Origin: DATHTS01 sp965219305
Lineage (GTDB): Bacteria; Acidobacteriota; Blastocatellia; Pyrinomonadales; Pyrinomonadaceae
Reading direction: 5' to 3'
Assembly (NCBI GenBank): GCA_965219305.1
Contig: OZ244725.1
Coordinates: 3,906,001 to 3,970,000, forward strand
Length of the DNA: 64,000 bases
Under the pieces are notes generated by a model. It made no database searches, was not told the DNA's origin, and worked only from the letters and a program-made list of their open reading frames with translations. Positions 1 through 9,633 of this stretch are shown here, one piece after another. The translations under genes were made by a program, and so were the position numbers. The stretch's first letter is position 1; each line of letters opens with the position of its first letter.

Positions 1-1
1 C

Positions 2-3000
2 GATAGTGATCGCGGTGAAAAAACCGACGAGCAACCGATGGAATCCAAGTTGAAACGCGCCGGAACTTTTACGGGCGATCTTCGCAAGATTCCTTATCAA
101 AAGCCGGTAAAAATCGAACGCCCGGAACGCGAAGGTCCCAATATGCAAGTCATTGATGAAGGCGATCCGGTAGAAGCCGGTTCAGGTTTGCCTGATTCGC
201 CTACGGCGGCGGCACCTGCGCCGATTGCAAATTTCCTCGGATTGGATTATCAGAATTGGGGCGCGGGACGACCGCCGGATACAAACGGCGATGTCGGTCC
301 GACATATTTTATTCAATCCGTTAATTCATCCATCGGCATTTACAAAAAATCTGACGGAAGCCGCGTCACTGCACTTACCCTGAACAATTTTATGAGTCAG
401 GGAAATTTCGGCAATTTGTGCGACAACAATAACTTCGGCGATCCGGTAGTTTTATATGATTCTTTTGAAGATCGCTGGATAATTACGGACTTCGCTTTTA
501 CGCTTGACGGTTCGGGAAATGTTACGTCAAATTCGTATCAATGTTTTGCGGCTTCCAAAACGGGTGATCCGGTCGCCGGCGGCTGGAATTTTTATTACAC
601 CGTAGATACCGATTATCTGGGCGATTATCCGAAATTCGGCGTTTGGAACGACGGAATTTATATGTCAGCCAATATGTTCGGATTTTCGGCGAGCGGCTCC
701 TATGCTTATCCGAGGGTTCGTGCGCTTAATAAATTTCAAATGTATGCCGGCTCGCCGACCGTTCAGGTCGTTGCGTTCAATGCTCCGTCGGCGGAATTTA
801 CTCTTTTACCCGCAAATGCGCGGCTTCAGACGGGAACGCCGCCGGCAGGTTCGCCTAATTATTTTACGGTCGTGTCTCAATATACGAACGCGATCAGCAC
901 ATATAAATTTCACGTTGATTGGAATAAAATATCTACCTCTACCTTTACGGGTCCGTCTTTGACGATTGCTCCCGCAAGTTGGATAGCCGCGCCTGCGACC
1001 GTCCCTGTTTTGGGCGGCACCGCCAACGACACTCTGGCGACGCGTCTGATGATGCAGAATCAATATACGAATATCGGCGGAGTCGAATCATTATGGAATA
1101 CTCACACCGTGCGCGGAAGTTCTTCAACACAGGCGGCAGCGCGATATTATCAGGTCAATGTTACAGGCGGAACGGTAGCGGCAAATACGACGCAAGCCGC
1201 AACTCATAATCCCGATTCGACGCTCAGCAGATATATGCCGAGCGCAGGGGTAAATCGTGCGGGCGATATGGCAATGGTTTACAGCACATCGAGTTCGGCG
1301 GCGATGTCCGCGATTCAATATGCCGGTCGCCTTTCAACAGATGCCGTGAACACGCTTCCGCAAACCGAACAATTACTTATCCAAAGTACGGGTTCTCAAA
1401 ATACGAGTACCCGTTGGGGCGACTACAGCACGATGACGCTTGATCCCGACGGTTGTACTTTTTGGATGACGACGGAATATTACATCGCTACGGGCGGCAA
1501 CTGGCAAACTCGAATCGGCTCTTTTTCTTTTCCTTCGTGCGTTCCGTCATCGAACGGAACTTTGCAGGGAACGGTTATTTCATCCGTTACAGGATTGCCC
1601 GTAAGCGGAGCGATTGTTACTCTCGGAAGCCGGACAACGACAACTAACGCAAGCGGTTTTTATTCATTTACAAATCTACCGTCGGGAACTTATTTAACCG
1701 ATACGGCGAACGCAACCGGATATACTTCCGATTCAGCCGGTAATATCGTTATATCCGACGGTTCGACGACGACGCAGAATTTTACGCTCGGAACGGCGAC
1801 GGCAGCCGATTGTCCGACGGACAGTACACAGAGCGATTTTCAAAACGGCGTTCCGGCAAATCTCGATCTGAGTACGGCTCCCGGCGATGTTACTCTTTTA
1901 GATACGCCGACCGCAGACCAGCAAAACACTTCGGTAACAACCAGCGGCTTCGGTATTACTTCAACCAGTTGGGTGGCTCAGACATTCACAGCAGGTATAA
2001 CCGGACAAATGACGCAGGCGGATTTAAATCTATTCTGCAGCGGCTGTACCGGAACGACTCCGAATTTAACGGTTTCGATCCGCGCGACAACCGGCAGTCC
2101 GGCAAGTCCGACCGGAGGTGATCTGGCAACGGCGACGATTCCGGGCTTCAACAGCGGATCGGGCGGATTTTACAGCGCAGTATTCACATCTCCGCCGACT
2201 TTAACAGCCGGAACGAAATATGCTTTAGTCGTGCGTCCTGATTCCAATCCTTCGGCGGGAACTTACGCATATGTTTGCAGCTGCACATCTCCCAACAGCA
2301 ATCCTTATGCAAACGGACAGCGCGCAACTTCGACAAACAGCGGTTCGACGTGGATTGCCGATACAACATCGGGCGGACGCGATCTCGGATTCAGAGTTTT
2401 TGTAAAAACCGGTTATGCGGCATCGGGAACGCTTGTCTCAGGGACGAAAGATTCGAATCCCGTAGCCGACGGAACGACTAACTGGAGTACTTTGTCCTGG
2501 ACGGCGAATGTTCCGACTAATACAAGTCTGCGGTTTCAGGCTGCGGGCAGCAACAATATAAACGGTCCGTTTAATTTCGTCGGACCGGACGGCACCGCCG
2601 CGACTTACTATACGTCAAGCGGCGCATCTCTCAGCCAGTTTAACGGTTTGCGATATTTGAAATACAAAGCGTATTTTTCAACTACCAACAGTACTGTTAC
2701 GCCGGTTTTGAACGATGTGACAATCTGTTATAAAAACCCGAGAGTCTGGACGGGCGCAGTCAGTTCGGATTGGAACAATCCGGCAAACTGGAGAGGTTCA
2801 GGCAAACCCGGATCGAATGACGCGGTAATTATTCCGACATCGGGAATTGCCAACAATCCGGTTAATACATCCGACACGACCGTTAGTGATCTTCAATTAG
2901 GTTCAAACAGAATTGTTGACACCGGAGGATTTACCTTGACGATCAGCGATTGTTCCGTGTCAGCCGTCAGCGGCGGAAGCGCGACGAGTTATGTTAAAGG

Positions 3001-3652
3001 AAGTCTGACCAGATGTATCGGCGCGGGAGGAACATATAATTTCCCGGTCGGCACAGACGGCTACTCGCCGGTTAAATTGAGTAATGTTGTCGGAACGGGC
3101 AATTTCAACGTCAATCCGCACAACGGATTTATGCCCGGCGTGAATAATGCCAATTCGATTCAGCGTTATTGGAGTTTAACGCCGACAGGCGGAGTAACTC
3201 AGACGGATTTGACTTTGACATATCTTGACAGCGACGTTCCGGCAAGTGCAAACGAAAATGCTTTCAGCTTTATTAGACGTTCGGCGATGACTAATCAATA
3301 TATTGCGCCGAGTTCGTCAAATACGGCGACAAACACTTTCACCTTGAACGGCGTAAATTCTTTCTCCGATTGGACATTAGGAGCAAACGCTCCGACGGCG
3401 GCGGGAGTTTCCGTTTCGGGACAAGTCGTAAATTCAGGCAACGTCGGAATTTCAAATGCGCTGCTGACTATACAATCGTCCAGCGGTGAGATTCGAAGTG
3501 CCAAAACTAATTCATTCGGTTACTTTACTTTTGAAGATGTAATGGTCGGAGAAACTTATGTGATTACGGTTACAGCCAAAAGATACAGTTTTTCTACAAG
3601 CGTAATATCACTTGCAGATGTAATTGATAATCTTATAATTACGGCTAAATAA
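2..3652 (+). CDS. Large secreted surface protein with carboxypeptidase-regulatory-like domains (5' partial)
   Basis: The reading frame is open to the window edge. The first ATG is at 38, but the codons before it are also open and no signal peptide follows, so the true start lies upstream. Numbered from that ATG, residues 1-500 are a Gly/Ser/Thr/Asn-rich region without a motif I can name. Residues about 507-595 form a carboxypeptidase-regulatory-like fold (GTLQGTVIS...GLPVSGAIVTL...NASGFYSFTNLPSGTY). A long central region looks like beta-sandwich material. Residues about 1124-1204 form a second such fold (SGQVVNSGNVGISNALLTI...NSFGYFTFEDV) that ends the protein. Architectures of this kind are common in exported acidobacterial proteins. 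A strong hairpin terminator follows. The exact function is unknown; adhesion or a surface role is inference. Confidence 0.8.
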   Translation, partial: DSDRGEKTDEQPMESKLKRAGTFTGDLRKIPYQKPVKIERPEREGPNMQVIDEGDPVEAGSGLPDSPTAAAPAPIANFLGLDYQNWGAGRPPDTNGDVGPTYFIQSVNSSIGIYKKSDGSRVTALTLNNFMSQGNFGNLCDNNNFGDPVVLYDSFEDRWIITDFAFTLDGSGNVTSNSYQCFAASKTGDPVAGGWNFYYTVDTDYLGDYPKFGVWNDGIYMSANMFGFSASGSYAYPRVRALNKFQMYAGSPTVQVVAFNAPSAEFTLLPANARLQTGTPPAGSPNYFTVVSQYTNAISTYKFHVDWNKISTSTFTGPSLTIAPASWIAAPATVPVLGGTANDTLATRLMMQNQYTNIGGVESLWNTHTVRGSSSTQAAARYYQVNVTGGTVAANTTQAATHNPDSTLSRYMPSAGVNRAGDMAMVYSTSSSAAMSAIQYAGRLSTDAVNTLPQTEQLLIQSTGSQNTSTRWGDYSTMTLDPDGCTFWMTTEYYIATGGNWQTRIGSFSFPSCVPSSNGTLQGTVISSVTGLPVSGAIVTLGSRTTTTNASGFYSFTNLPSGTYLTDTANATGYTSDSAGNIVISDGSTTTQNFTLGTATAADCPTDSTQSDFQNGVPANLDLSTAPGDVTLLDTPTADQQNTSVTTSGFGITSTSWVAQTFTAGITGQMTQADLNLFCSGCTGTTPNLTVSIRATTGSPASPTGGDLATATIPGFNSGSGGFYSAVFTSPPTLTAGTKYALVVRPDSNPSAGTYAYVCSCTSPNSNPYANGQRATSTNSGSTWIADTTSGGRDLGFRVFVKTGYAASGTLVSGTKDSNPVADGTTNWSTLSWTANVPTNTSLRFQAAGSNNINGPFNFVGPDGTAATYYTSSGASLSQFNGLRYLKYKAYFSTTNSTVTPVLNDVTICYKNPRVWTGAVSSDWNNPANWRGSGKPGSNDAVIIPTSGIANNPVNTSDTTVSDLQLGSNRIVDTGGFTLTISDCSVSAVSGGSATSYVKGSLTRCIGAGGTYNFPVGTDGYSPVKLSNVVGTGNFNVNPHNGFMPGVNNANSIQRYWSLTPTGGVTQTDLTLTYLDSDVPASANENAFSFIRRSAMTNQYIAPSSSNTATNTFTLNGVNSFSDWTLGANAPTAAGVSVSGQVVNSGNVGISNALLTIQSSSGEIRSAKTNSFGYFTFEDVMVGETYVITVTAKRYSFSTSVISLADVIDNLIITAK

Positions 3653-3690
3653 TCATAATCGAGAGTAATGAAAATTTCCTGATTTTCATT

Positions 3691-3726
3691 AAAAAAGCCG
3701 CAGTGAATTTTCATTGCGGCTTTTTT
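3691..3726. terminator. Rho-independent terminator, bidirectional
   Basis: Stem AAAAAAGCCGCAGTGAA pairs with TTCATTGCGGCTTTTTT with a single G.T pair. It is A-rich on the 5' side and has a T-run on the 3' side, so it would work on both strands. It sits 38 bp after the stop of the surface protein. Confidence 0.85.
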
Positions 3727-3833
3727 CATTTACTCAAAAATCAAACGGTAAAATAAAAACTTTCAAATTTATTCAATAAAATCAAACGATTAACAGTTTC
3801 AAAACTTTAAATCGCTGATTTAAGATTTTTCTT

Positions 3834-3863
3834 TTGTCAAAATTTCGGTAATTAACTTAAAAT
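3834..3863 (+). promoter_or_regulatory. Candidate sigma70-type promoter for gpmI
   Basis: TTGTCA (3834-3839), 18-nt spacer, TAAAAT (3858-3863), about 94 nt before the gpmI ATG. The rest of the 304-bp gap at 3653-3956 is AT-rich; apart from this site and the terminator I see no gene or repeat in it. Confidence 0.35.
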
Positions 3864-3956
3864 AAAACTGGATAGATACTCGACTTAGAATAAATTCGGC
3901 AAATCTAAAATTAATCAGAGCCGTTTACAAAACAGCAATTCCGATTTTGAATCATA

Positions 3957-5534
3957 ATGGAACAATCCCAGAACCAACATACGCAGTCCGCAACTGCCAA
4001 ACGTCCGCTCGCGCTGGTAATTATTGACGGGTGGGGATATTCACGAAAACAGGAAGGTAATGCCATCGCTCTGGCACATACGCCTTACTACGAGGAAATC
4101 GCCACGCGCTATCCAAGCACGACGCTTGCCGCTTCGGGTTTGCGCGTCGGTTTAACTCAAGACGCGCCGGGAAATTCCGAGGTCGGACATCTGAATATCG
4201 GCGCGGGTCGCATCGTGCAGACTGATGTCGGGAAGATTTCCGATGACATTAAAAGCGGCGCGTTTCTCGAAAATCCCGTTTTAAAATATGCTTTTCAAAA
4301 GGCGAAAGAAAATCAAAACCGGGTTCATTTTATCGGTTTGATCTCGGACGCGGACGTTCATTCTTCGACGGAGAATCTTTTTGCTCTGCTTCGTTTTGCA
4401 AAACAGGAAAACGTCGAGGAAGTTTTTGTTCACGGAATTTTGGACGGGCGCGATGTGATGCCGCGGACGGCTGATATTTATGTCGAAGCAATCGAGATCA
4501 AAATGGCGGAGATTGGAATCGGAAAAATTGCGACGCTGTGCGGGCGTTATTATGCGATGGATAAAGACAGAAATTGGGAACGCACGGCGCGGGCGTTTAC
4601 AATGCTCGTTCACTCCGAAGGCGAGCGCGCAAATGATGCCGTAACCGCGATTCGCAATTCTTTTTTGCGCGGAATCGCCGACGAATTTATCTCGCCCGTG
4701 ATTCTCGAAGAAAAACCCGGCGAGCCGGTCGCAGCTATAAAAGACGGCGATGTTGTGATTTTTTTTAATCACCGCGCCGACCGTATGCGCCAACTCGCTA
4801 AAGCATTAGCGGTTTCGGAAAATGCGGAATTTGTTGCCTACGGAAAACCGACGGTTCTTGCCGTCTGTCTGACCGAATACGACCGCAAATTCAATTTGCC
4901 CGTTGCCTTTAAAGCAGACGAACAACCGAATGTTTTGGCAAAAGTTTTCGCCGAAAACGGAATTTTGAACTGCCGCGTGACGGAAACCGAAAAATTTCCC
5001 GAACTGACATACTTTTTCAACGGCGGCAACGAACTGGAACATCCGTGTGAGCAGCGCGTCGTTTTTCCTTCGCCGAAAACGAATGAACTCGAATTACAGC
5101 CGGAAACCGTGAGTTTTAAAATTACAGATAAACTTCTGAGCGGTTTGGAAGCAGGCGAAAACGACGTTTTCATCGTAAATCTCGCGTCCGCCGATATGGT
5201 AGCGCACACAGGAAATCTGGAAAAAACTATCGAAGCCGTGCAGTTTGTTGACACTTGTCTCGGCGGAATTCTGGAAAAAATCCGCGAAGTCGGCGGAATT
5301 GCAATCGTTACCTCCGATCACGGAAACTGCGAAGAAATGGCGGATATTTTAACCGGCGAACCGTTCGGTTCGCATACCTCGAATCCCGTCCCGTTTCATC
5401 TGATTGATGACCAATCAAACGGCGTAAGACTCAGACAAAACGGCGCACTCGAAGATGTTGCGCCGACAATTCTCGGAATTTTAGGTATAGAAAAACCTGA
5501 AGAAATGACCGGCAATGATTTGCGGATAATGTAA
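3957..5534 (+). CDS. gpmI: 2,3-bisphosphoglycerate-independent phosphoglycerate mutase
   Basis: Interconverts 3- and 2-phosphoglycerate in cytosolic glycolysis/gluconeogenesis. It belongs to the alkaline-phosphatase superfamily and uses two Mn ions and a catalytic serine. Visible marks are the N-terminal metal motif VIIDGWG (Asp24), the catalytic Ser74 in GNSEVGHLNIGAGR, the substrate-binding HRADRMR, and the C-terminal metal motifs VAHTGN and TSDHGNCEEM. The length of 525 aa is normal for the family. It stands alone with its own candidate promoter. A PBP4-type gene follows 38 bp later and may be co-transcribed. Confidence 0.96.
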   Translation: MEQSQNQHTQSATAKRPLALVIIDGWGYSRKQEGNAIALAHTPYYEEIATRYPSTTLAASGLRVGLTQDAPGNSEVGHLNIGAGRIVQTDVGKISDDIKSGAFLENPVLKYAFQKAKENQNRVHFIGLISDADVHSSTENLFALLRFAKQENVEEVFVHGILDGRDVMPRTADIYVEAIEIKMAEIGIGKIATLCGRYYAMDKDRNWERTARAFTMLVHSEGERANDAVTAIRNSFLRGIADEFISPVILEEKPGEPVAAIKDGDVVIFFNHRADRMRQLAKALAVSENAEFVAYGKPTVLAVCLTEYDRKFNLPVAFKADEQPNVLAKVFAENGILNCRVTETEKFPELTYFFNGGNELEHPCEQRVVFPSPKTNELELQPETVSFKITDKLLSGLEAGENDVFIVNLASADMVAHTGNLEKTIEAVQFVDTCLGGILEKIREVGGIAIVTSDHGNCEEMADILTGEPFGSHTSNPVPFHLIDDQSNGVRLRQNGALEDVAPTILGILGIEKPEEMTGNDLRIM

Positions 5535-5572
5535 TCTGCCAAGACACCTTACGAAAAGTTTTTTATTTACAA

Positions 5573-7219
5573 ATGATCAAAAAGAAGTATGAATTTTTGC
5601 GGGCGTTTCCGCGCCTGCTCGCATCAGTTTGCGGATTAATCATCGTTTTTTCAACCGCTTGTTTTCAAACCGCACAAAATACACAGCAAAATACGGATGA
5701 CGCAAACGAAGAGATAATCAGTCAGAGCGACATCGAAATTTCCGCGCCGGACATAAATCTCGCAGAGCCGTTAGTAATTTCCGAAAAGCCCGAAGATGTC
5801 GCGCTGGCGAAAAAAATTGATGAAATTATAGAAAAAAGTCCTTTGCAAAATGCGCGTTGGGGAGTTTTCGTCGTTTCGTTGAAAGACGGTCGCGTTTTGG
5901 TTGCAAAAGATGCCAGAAAACTTTTTAATCCGGCTTCGATCCAGAAAACTCTCACGGCAATTGTCGCGCTCAATAAACTCGGAGCGGATTTTCGCTGGCG
6001 GACGCACGTTTTTGCCCAAAATCAAATTGCGTCGGACGGCAGTTTAGACGGTGATCTGACGATCTACGGCGAAGGCGCGCCGGATTTTGATGAAGCGTAT
6101 TTGAGCGATTTGGCAAATCAACTTCAGGCGAAAGGCGTAAAACGTATAAAAGGAAATATTGTCGGTGATGAAAGTTATTTTAAAGGCGATGCGCTCGGTG
6201 AAGGCTGGACGTGGAATGATCTGCAATGGTATTACGCCGCCGAAGCGAGCGCGTTGACGTTTCGTGAAAATCAAGCCGGAGTTTACACCGACGGCGACGG
6301 CAAATTAGCCGCTTCGACCGATTTTATTCATTTGCAAGACGCTCTGAAACCACCGCAGGAAGGCAAAAAAGAAGCATTCGGACTCAAGCGCGGTTTGGCG
6401 GATAACGAAGTTTATGTTTGGGGTTACGGCGGCAAGGCTTCGGGAAGACTATCAGTTCATAATCCCGCACTTTGGACGGCGCAAACTTTTAAGGAGTTTT
6501 TAGAGAAAAAAGGAATCGTGATCGAAGGCGACGCGAAATCCGTGGATTGGAAAACCGAAAACAGACCGCAAGTTGAAAATATGACCGAACTCGCTTCGGT
6601 CGAGAGCAAAACTCTCGCGGAAATCGTTCAGCGAATGAATAAGCGTTCGGTGAACATCTACGCTGAATTGCTTTTGCGGACAATCGGCAAAAAATTCGGC
6701 GATACCGCGCCGGGCGATAACAAGAATTTGCAGGAAGTTCGCGGCGATGATTCCGCCGGAACGAGTGTTATCAAAAAATTTCTCAACGAAAATAAAGCCG
6801 CCGTCGAAGAACTTCAAATTCACGACGGTTCGGGTTTGTCGCGTCTCGATTTCATAACGCCGGAAGCGTTCGGACGAGCTTTAATTTACGCGGCGCAGTC
6901 AAATTTTGCGGAAGTTTTCAAAAACTCTCTGCCGATTGCCGCGACCGACGGAACTCTCGGCGGTCGGCTCGGAAAAGTAAAAGGCAATATTTTGGCGAAA
7001 ACCGGCACGATAACTTTTGTAAATTCGCTGGCAGGTTACGCGAAAACCGAAAATGAAGTTCTCGCTTTTGCGATAATCACCAACAATGTCACCAAAAAAT
7101 CTCTCGGCTCGGCGGTGATTGATTCGATTGCGACGAGTTTGATCAAACGATCCGACAATTCTTCAAACGAAAATTTAAATGACAACCGGACGAATAAACC
7201 GGACGACAATGATGAATAA
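5573..7219 (+). CDS. dacB: D-alanyl-D-alanine carboxypeptidase/endopeptidase, PBP4 (peptidase S13) family
   Basis: Cell-wall remodelling serine peptidase acting on peptidoglycan stem peptides. The three penicillin-binding motifs are present: SxxK as SIQK (Ser122-Lys125), SxN in KRSVNIYAELLL, and KTG in ILAKTGTI. The 548-aa length fits PBP4 proteins with their inserted domain. The N terminus has a hydrophobic export segment (residues about 13-30) ending FSTAC, which could be a lipobox with an unusual Ser at -3 or simply an SPase I signal. The tail after residue 520 is Asn/Asp-rich and probably disordered. It lies 38 bp after gpmI. The next gene is convergent, 17 bp away. Confidence 0.93.
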   Translation: MIKKKYEFLRAFPRLLASVCGLIIVFSTACFQTAQNTQQNTDDANEEIISQSDIEISAPDINLAEPLVISEKPEDVALAKKIDEIIEKSPLQNARWGVFVVSLKDGRVLVAKDARKLFNPASIQKTLTAIVALNKLGADFRWRTHVFAQNQIASDGSLDGDLTIYGEGAPDFDEAYLSDLANQLQAKGVKRIKGNIVGDESYFKGDALGEGWTWNDLQWYYAAEASALTFRENQAGVYTDGDGKLAASTDFIHLQDALKPPQEGKKEAFGLKRGLADNEVYVWGYGGKASGRLSVHNPALWTAQTFKEFLEKKGIVIEGDAKSVDWKTENRPQVENMTELASVESKTLAEIVQRMNKRSVNIYAELLLRTIGKKFGDTAPGDNKNLQEVRGDDSAGTSVIKKFLNENKAAVEELQIHDGSGLSRLDFITPEAFGRALIYAAQSNFAEVFKNSLPIAATDGTLGGRLGKVKGNILAKTGTITFVNSLAGYAKTENEVLAFAIITNNVTKKSLGSAVIDSIATSLIKRSDNSSNENLNDNRTNKPDDNDE

Positions 7220-7236
7220 AATAATATTTTCTTCAA

Positions 7237-7467
7237 TCAGCGGAAAAAAATTATCTTAAGAATAATTGCGGCAAAGTAAAAAATCCAAAACACGATAAAC
7301 AAAAAGAGCGGCAGAATCATCAGCAAAATACAGCCGAGATTAAAATAACTGTCAGCGTTGGGCGGCGCGGGACAATGCGGGCAGAATTCGTGTTTTTCTT
7401 CCAAAAAAGGACGTTTGCAGGTTTGGCAAAGTTTCAACTTCACATTCTCCAGAATAAGCGAAATCAT
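7237..7467 (-). CDS. Small zinc-ribbon membrane protein
   Basis: A 76-aa protein with an N-terminal zinc ribbon (LCQTCKRPF, then FCPHC) followed by a hydrophobic stretch from residue about 45 to the end, probably one long or two short membrane helices ending in KIIFFR. I do not recognise a named family. Small CxxC-plus-helix proteins are frequent in Acidobacteriota, and a larger protein with a related plan lies at 34540-35598. It is convergent with the PBP4 gene and divergent from tdk. The function is unknown. Confidence 0.6.
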   Translation of the reverse strand: MISLILENVKLKLCQTCKRPFLEEKHEFCPHCPAPPNADSYFNLGCILLMILPLFLFIVFWIFYFAAIILKIIFFR

Positions 7468-7503
7468 CTGAAAAAGCTAAATAAATTTGCATCACATCTG
7501 CTT

Positions 7504-7532
7504 TTTCATTATTTCGGCTTTTCTACTATAAT
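7504..7532 (+). promoter_or_regulatory. Candidate promoter for tdk
   Basis: Perfect TATAAT (7527-7532), with a weak TTTCAT at -35 after a 17-nt spacer, 22 bp before the tdk ATG. Confidence 0.45.
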
Positions 7533-7554
7533 TGAAAACTTTGCATTCTAAATT

Positions 7555-8175
7555 ATGGTTAAAGAATTATTATTTGACGACACGGAAGAACGCCGCAAAA
7601 CTAGACAAAACGGCACGGGTTGGGTGGAAATTATTGTCGGTTCGATGTTTTCGGGAAAATCGGAAGAATTGATTCGCCGCTTGAATCGTGCGCGAATCGC
7701 ACGGCAGAAAGTGCAGGTTTTCAAACCGCAGATTGACGACCGTTATTCGCTCGAAGAAATCGCTTCACATTCGGGAATGACGCATATTTCAAAACCCGTG
7801 ATGACGGCGAAAGAATTGCTCGCGCAAATCAAGGATGACACGGAAGTTGTCGGAATTGACGAAGGACAATTTTTCGATATGGAAATTATCGAAGCGGTCA
7901 ACGATTTGGCAAACAGCGGCAAGCGCGTCATCGTCGCCGGACTCGATCAGGATTTTATGGGGAATCCGTTCGAGCCGATGCCGCAGCTTCTTTCAATCGC
8001 GGAATTTATTACGAAAACTCACGCCATCTGCGTTAAATGCGGCGCGACGGCGAATTATTCACAGCGCACATCGGATTCGAACGAGCGCGTCGAAGTCGGC
8101 GCGAGCGACAAATACGAAGCGCGCTGCCGCAAATGTTTTGTCCCGCATTCAGACGCGCCGACGAAACTGGATTAA
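7555..8175 (+). CDS. tdk: Thymidine kinase (type II, zinc-binding)
   Basis: Phosphorylates thymidine to dTMP with ATP in the pyrimidine salvage pathway. The P-loop is VGSMFSGKS (residues about 28-36), followed by the DEGQFF motif with the catalytic Glu103, and the C-terminal zinc site ICVKCGA...ARCRKCF, as in bacterial TK2-type enzymes. At 206 aa it is slightly longer than usual because of a charged leader of about 22 residues before the P-loop domain. It stands alone with its own candidate promoter. Confidence 0.95.
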   Translation: MVKELLFDDTEERRKTRQNGTGWVEIIVGSMFSGKSEELIRRLNRARIARQKVQVFKPQIDDRYSLEEIASHSGMTHISKPVMTAKELLAQIKDDTEVVGIDEGQFFDMEIIEAVNDLANSGKRVIVAGLDQDFMGNPFEPMPQLLSIAEFITKTHAICVKCGATANYSQRTSDSNERVEVGASDKYEARCRKCFVPHSDAPTKLD

Positions 8176-8312
8176 AAAATTAAAACATCGGTTTTTACGC
8201 CTGACAATTCTGAGAAAAATTTGATCTTATCTTTTTAGCCTTGATAATTAACAACTAAAAAGAGAGAATCAGTATCTAAAGAGTGAAATTTTCCGGGAAA
8301 GAAGTTGTAATT

Positions 8313-9545
8313 ATGAAAATCCGATATTTAACCGCCGTTTTGTTTATCCTTTCGCTGTTTGTCAGTTCAAATTCCGTCGTTTTTGCTCAATCGCGTCCGC
8401 AAAGACCTGACGATAAACGCACAGACGGAAAGAAAAATAACCGTCCGACCGAAGAAGAAATCAAAAAAGCGCAGGAAGAAGAGCGAATTCGTCAGGAAGA
8501 AAAAAACGCCGTCATTGATGATGAAGTTTTGGAAATCAAGACGAATATCGTCAATGTTGACGCGGTTGTTATTGACAAAAAATCCGGCGGCATCGTCACG
8601 GGTTTGAAAAGAGGGAACTTTGCCGTTTTTGAAAACGGTGTGAAACAGGAAATTACAAATTTTGCCGAACCCGAAGCACCGATCACGGTTTCGCTAGTCG
8701 TCGAATACAGCAAATGGTCGGAACTTTTCGGTGCAAGACGCGGCGGCTACGCAGGCGAAGCGAAACTCGAAGTCGTTCGTCCGGTCGCTTATTTTCTTTC
8801 CAACTTTATCAAAGCACCTGATGATTACGCTTCGGTTATTGCTTTCGATATGCGTCCGACACCGATTACGGATTTTACAAACGATCCGAACCGCCTGCGT
8901 GCAACGACTGATATTTTGTTGAGAAACAATCCGGCATTCCGCGAAAATAATCTTTTCGACGCATTAAAATTTGCTCTCGTCGGCGGCAAAGGCGATTCGG
9001 TCGTACTTGAAGATTCAAAGGAAAGAACGGCTCAATACGGCGGAATGGTTGACGTAAAATCGCCGCGCAAAGCGATCATTCTCGTCGCTTCGGGAATAGA
9101 CACGTTCAGCAAAATAAATCTCGGCGAAATTCGCAAGATTATTCAGGATGCCGGAATTCCGATTTACATAATCAGCACGGGAAATTATTTCTTCAAATTA
9201 TACGGCGATCAATTGGGACCGACCGATTCGATTTCGGGAATGCCCGGAAGGCTGACGTTTTTGCAGGCGCAAAATCAGATGAATACATTTGCCAAAGAAT
9301 CCGGCGGAAGACATTTTCCGATGACTTTTGAAGGCGAGATTCCGGGAATTCTGCAAAATATTAATGCGCTTTTGCGTAATCAATACAGCATCGCTTATGA
9401 ACCGTCCGTCGAACGAAAAGCCGGAAAAAAATATGAAATCGAAGTGAAAGTTGATGTCAACGGCGACGGAATTTATGATGAAAAACAATATGAGGTTCAG
9501 CATCGTCCTTATTATAAATTGTCGAAAGATGATGATAAAAAGTAG
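8313..9545 (+). CDS. VWFA-related secreted protein, acidobacterial type
   Basis: Exported protein with a von Willebrand factor A-like domain of the group enlarged in Acidobacteriota. I chose the ATG at 8313 because it starts a clean signal peptide (MKIRYLTAVLFILSLFVSS...VFAQ). A longer frame begins with GTG at 8283 but puts ten residues before it. After the signal comes a Lys/Glu/Arg-rich linker, then LEIKTNIVNVDAVVIDKKSG, a short beta-sandwich typical of this group, and then the VWFA-like core with a repeated DALKFALV...KAIILVASGID pattern. Partners and function are unknown. Transcription is monocistronic, and the gene is convergent with the response regulator. Confidence 0.88.
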   Translation: MKIRYLTAVLFILSLFVSSNSVVFAQSRPQRPDDKRTDGKKNNRPTEEEIKKAQEEERIRQEEKNAVIDDEVLEIKTNIVNVDAVVIDKKSGGIVTGLKRGNFAVFENGVKQEITNFAEPEAPITVSLVVEYSKWSELFGARRGGYAGEAKLEVVRPVAYFLSNFIKAPDDYASVIAFDMRPTPITDFTNDPNRLRATTDILLRNNPAFRENNLFDALKFALVGGKGDSVVLEDSKERTAQYGGMVDVKSPRKAIILVASGIDTFSKINLGEIRKIIQDAGIPIYIISTGNYFFKLYGDQLGPTDSISGMPGRLTFLQAQNQMNTFAKESGGRHFPMTFEGEIPGILQNINALLRNQYSIAYEPSVERKAGKKYEIEVKVDVNGDGIYDEKQYEVQHRPYYKLSKDDDKK

Positions 9546-9633
9546 TCATATAAACATTTTGATTTCAATATCGTCCGTTATTAAACAATCAATTTAATAA
9601 TTTGTTATTTAATTTTTGACTGCTAACTAATGA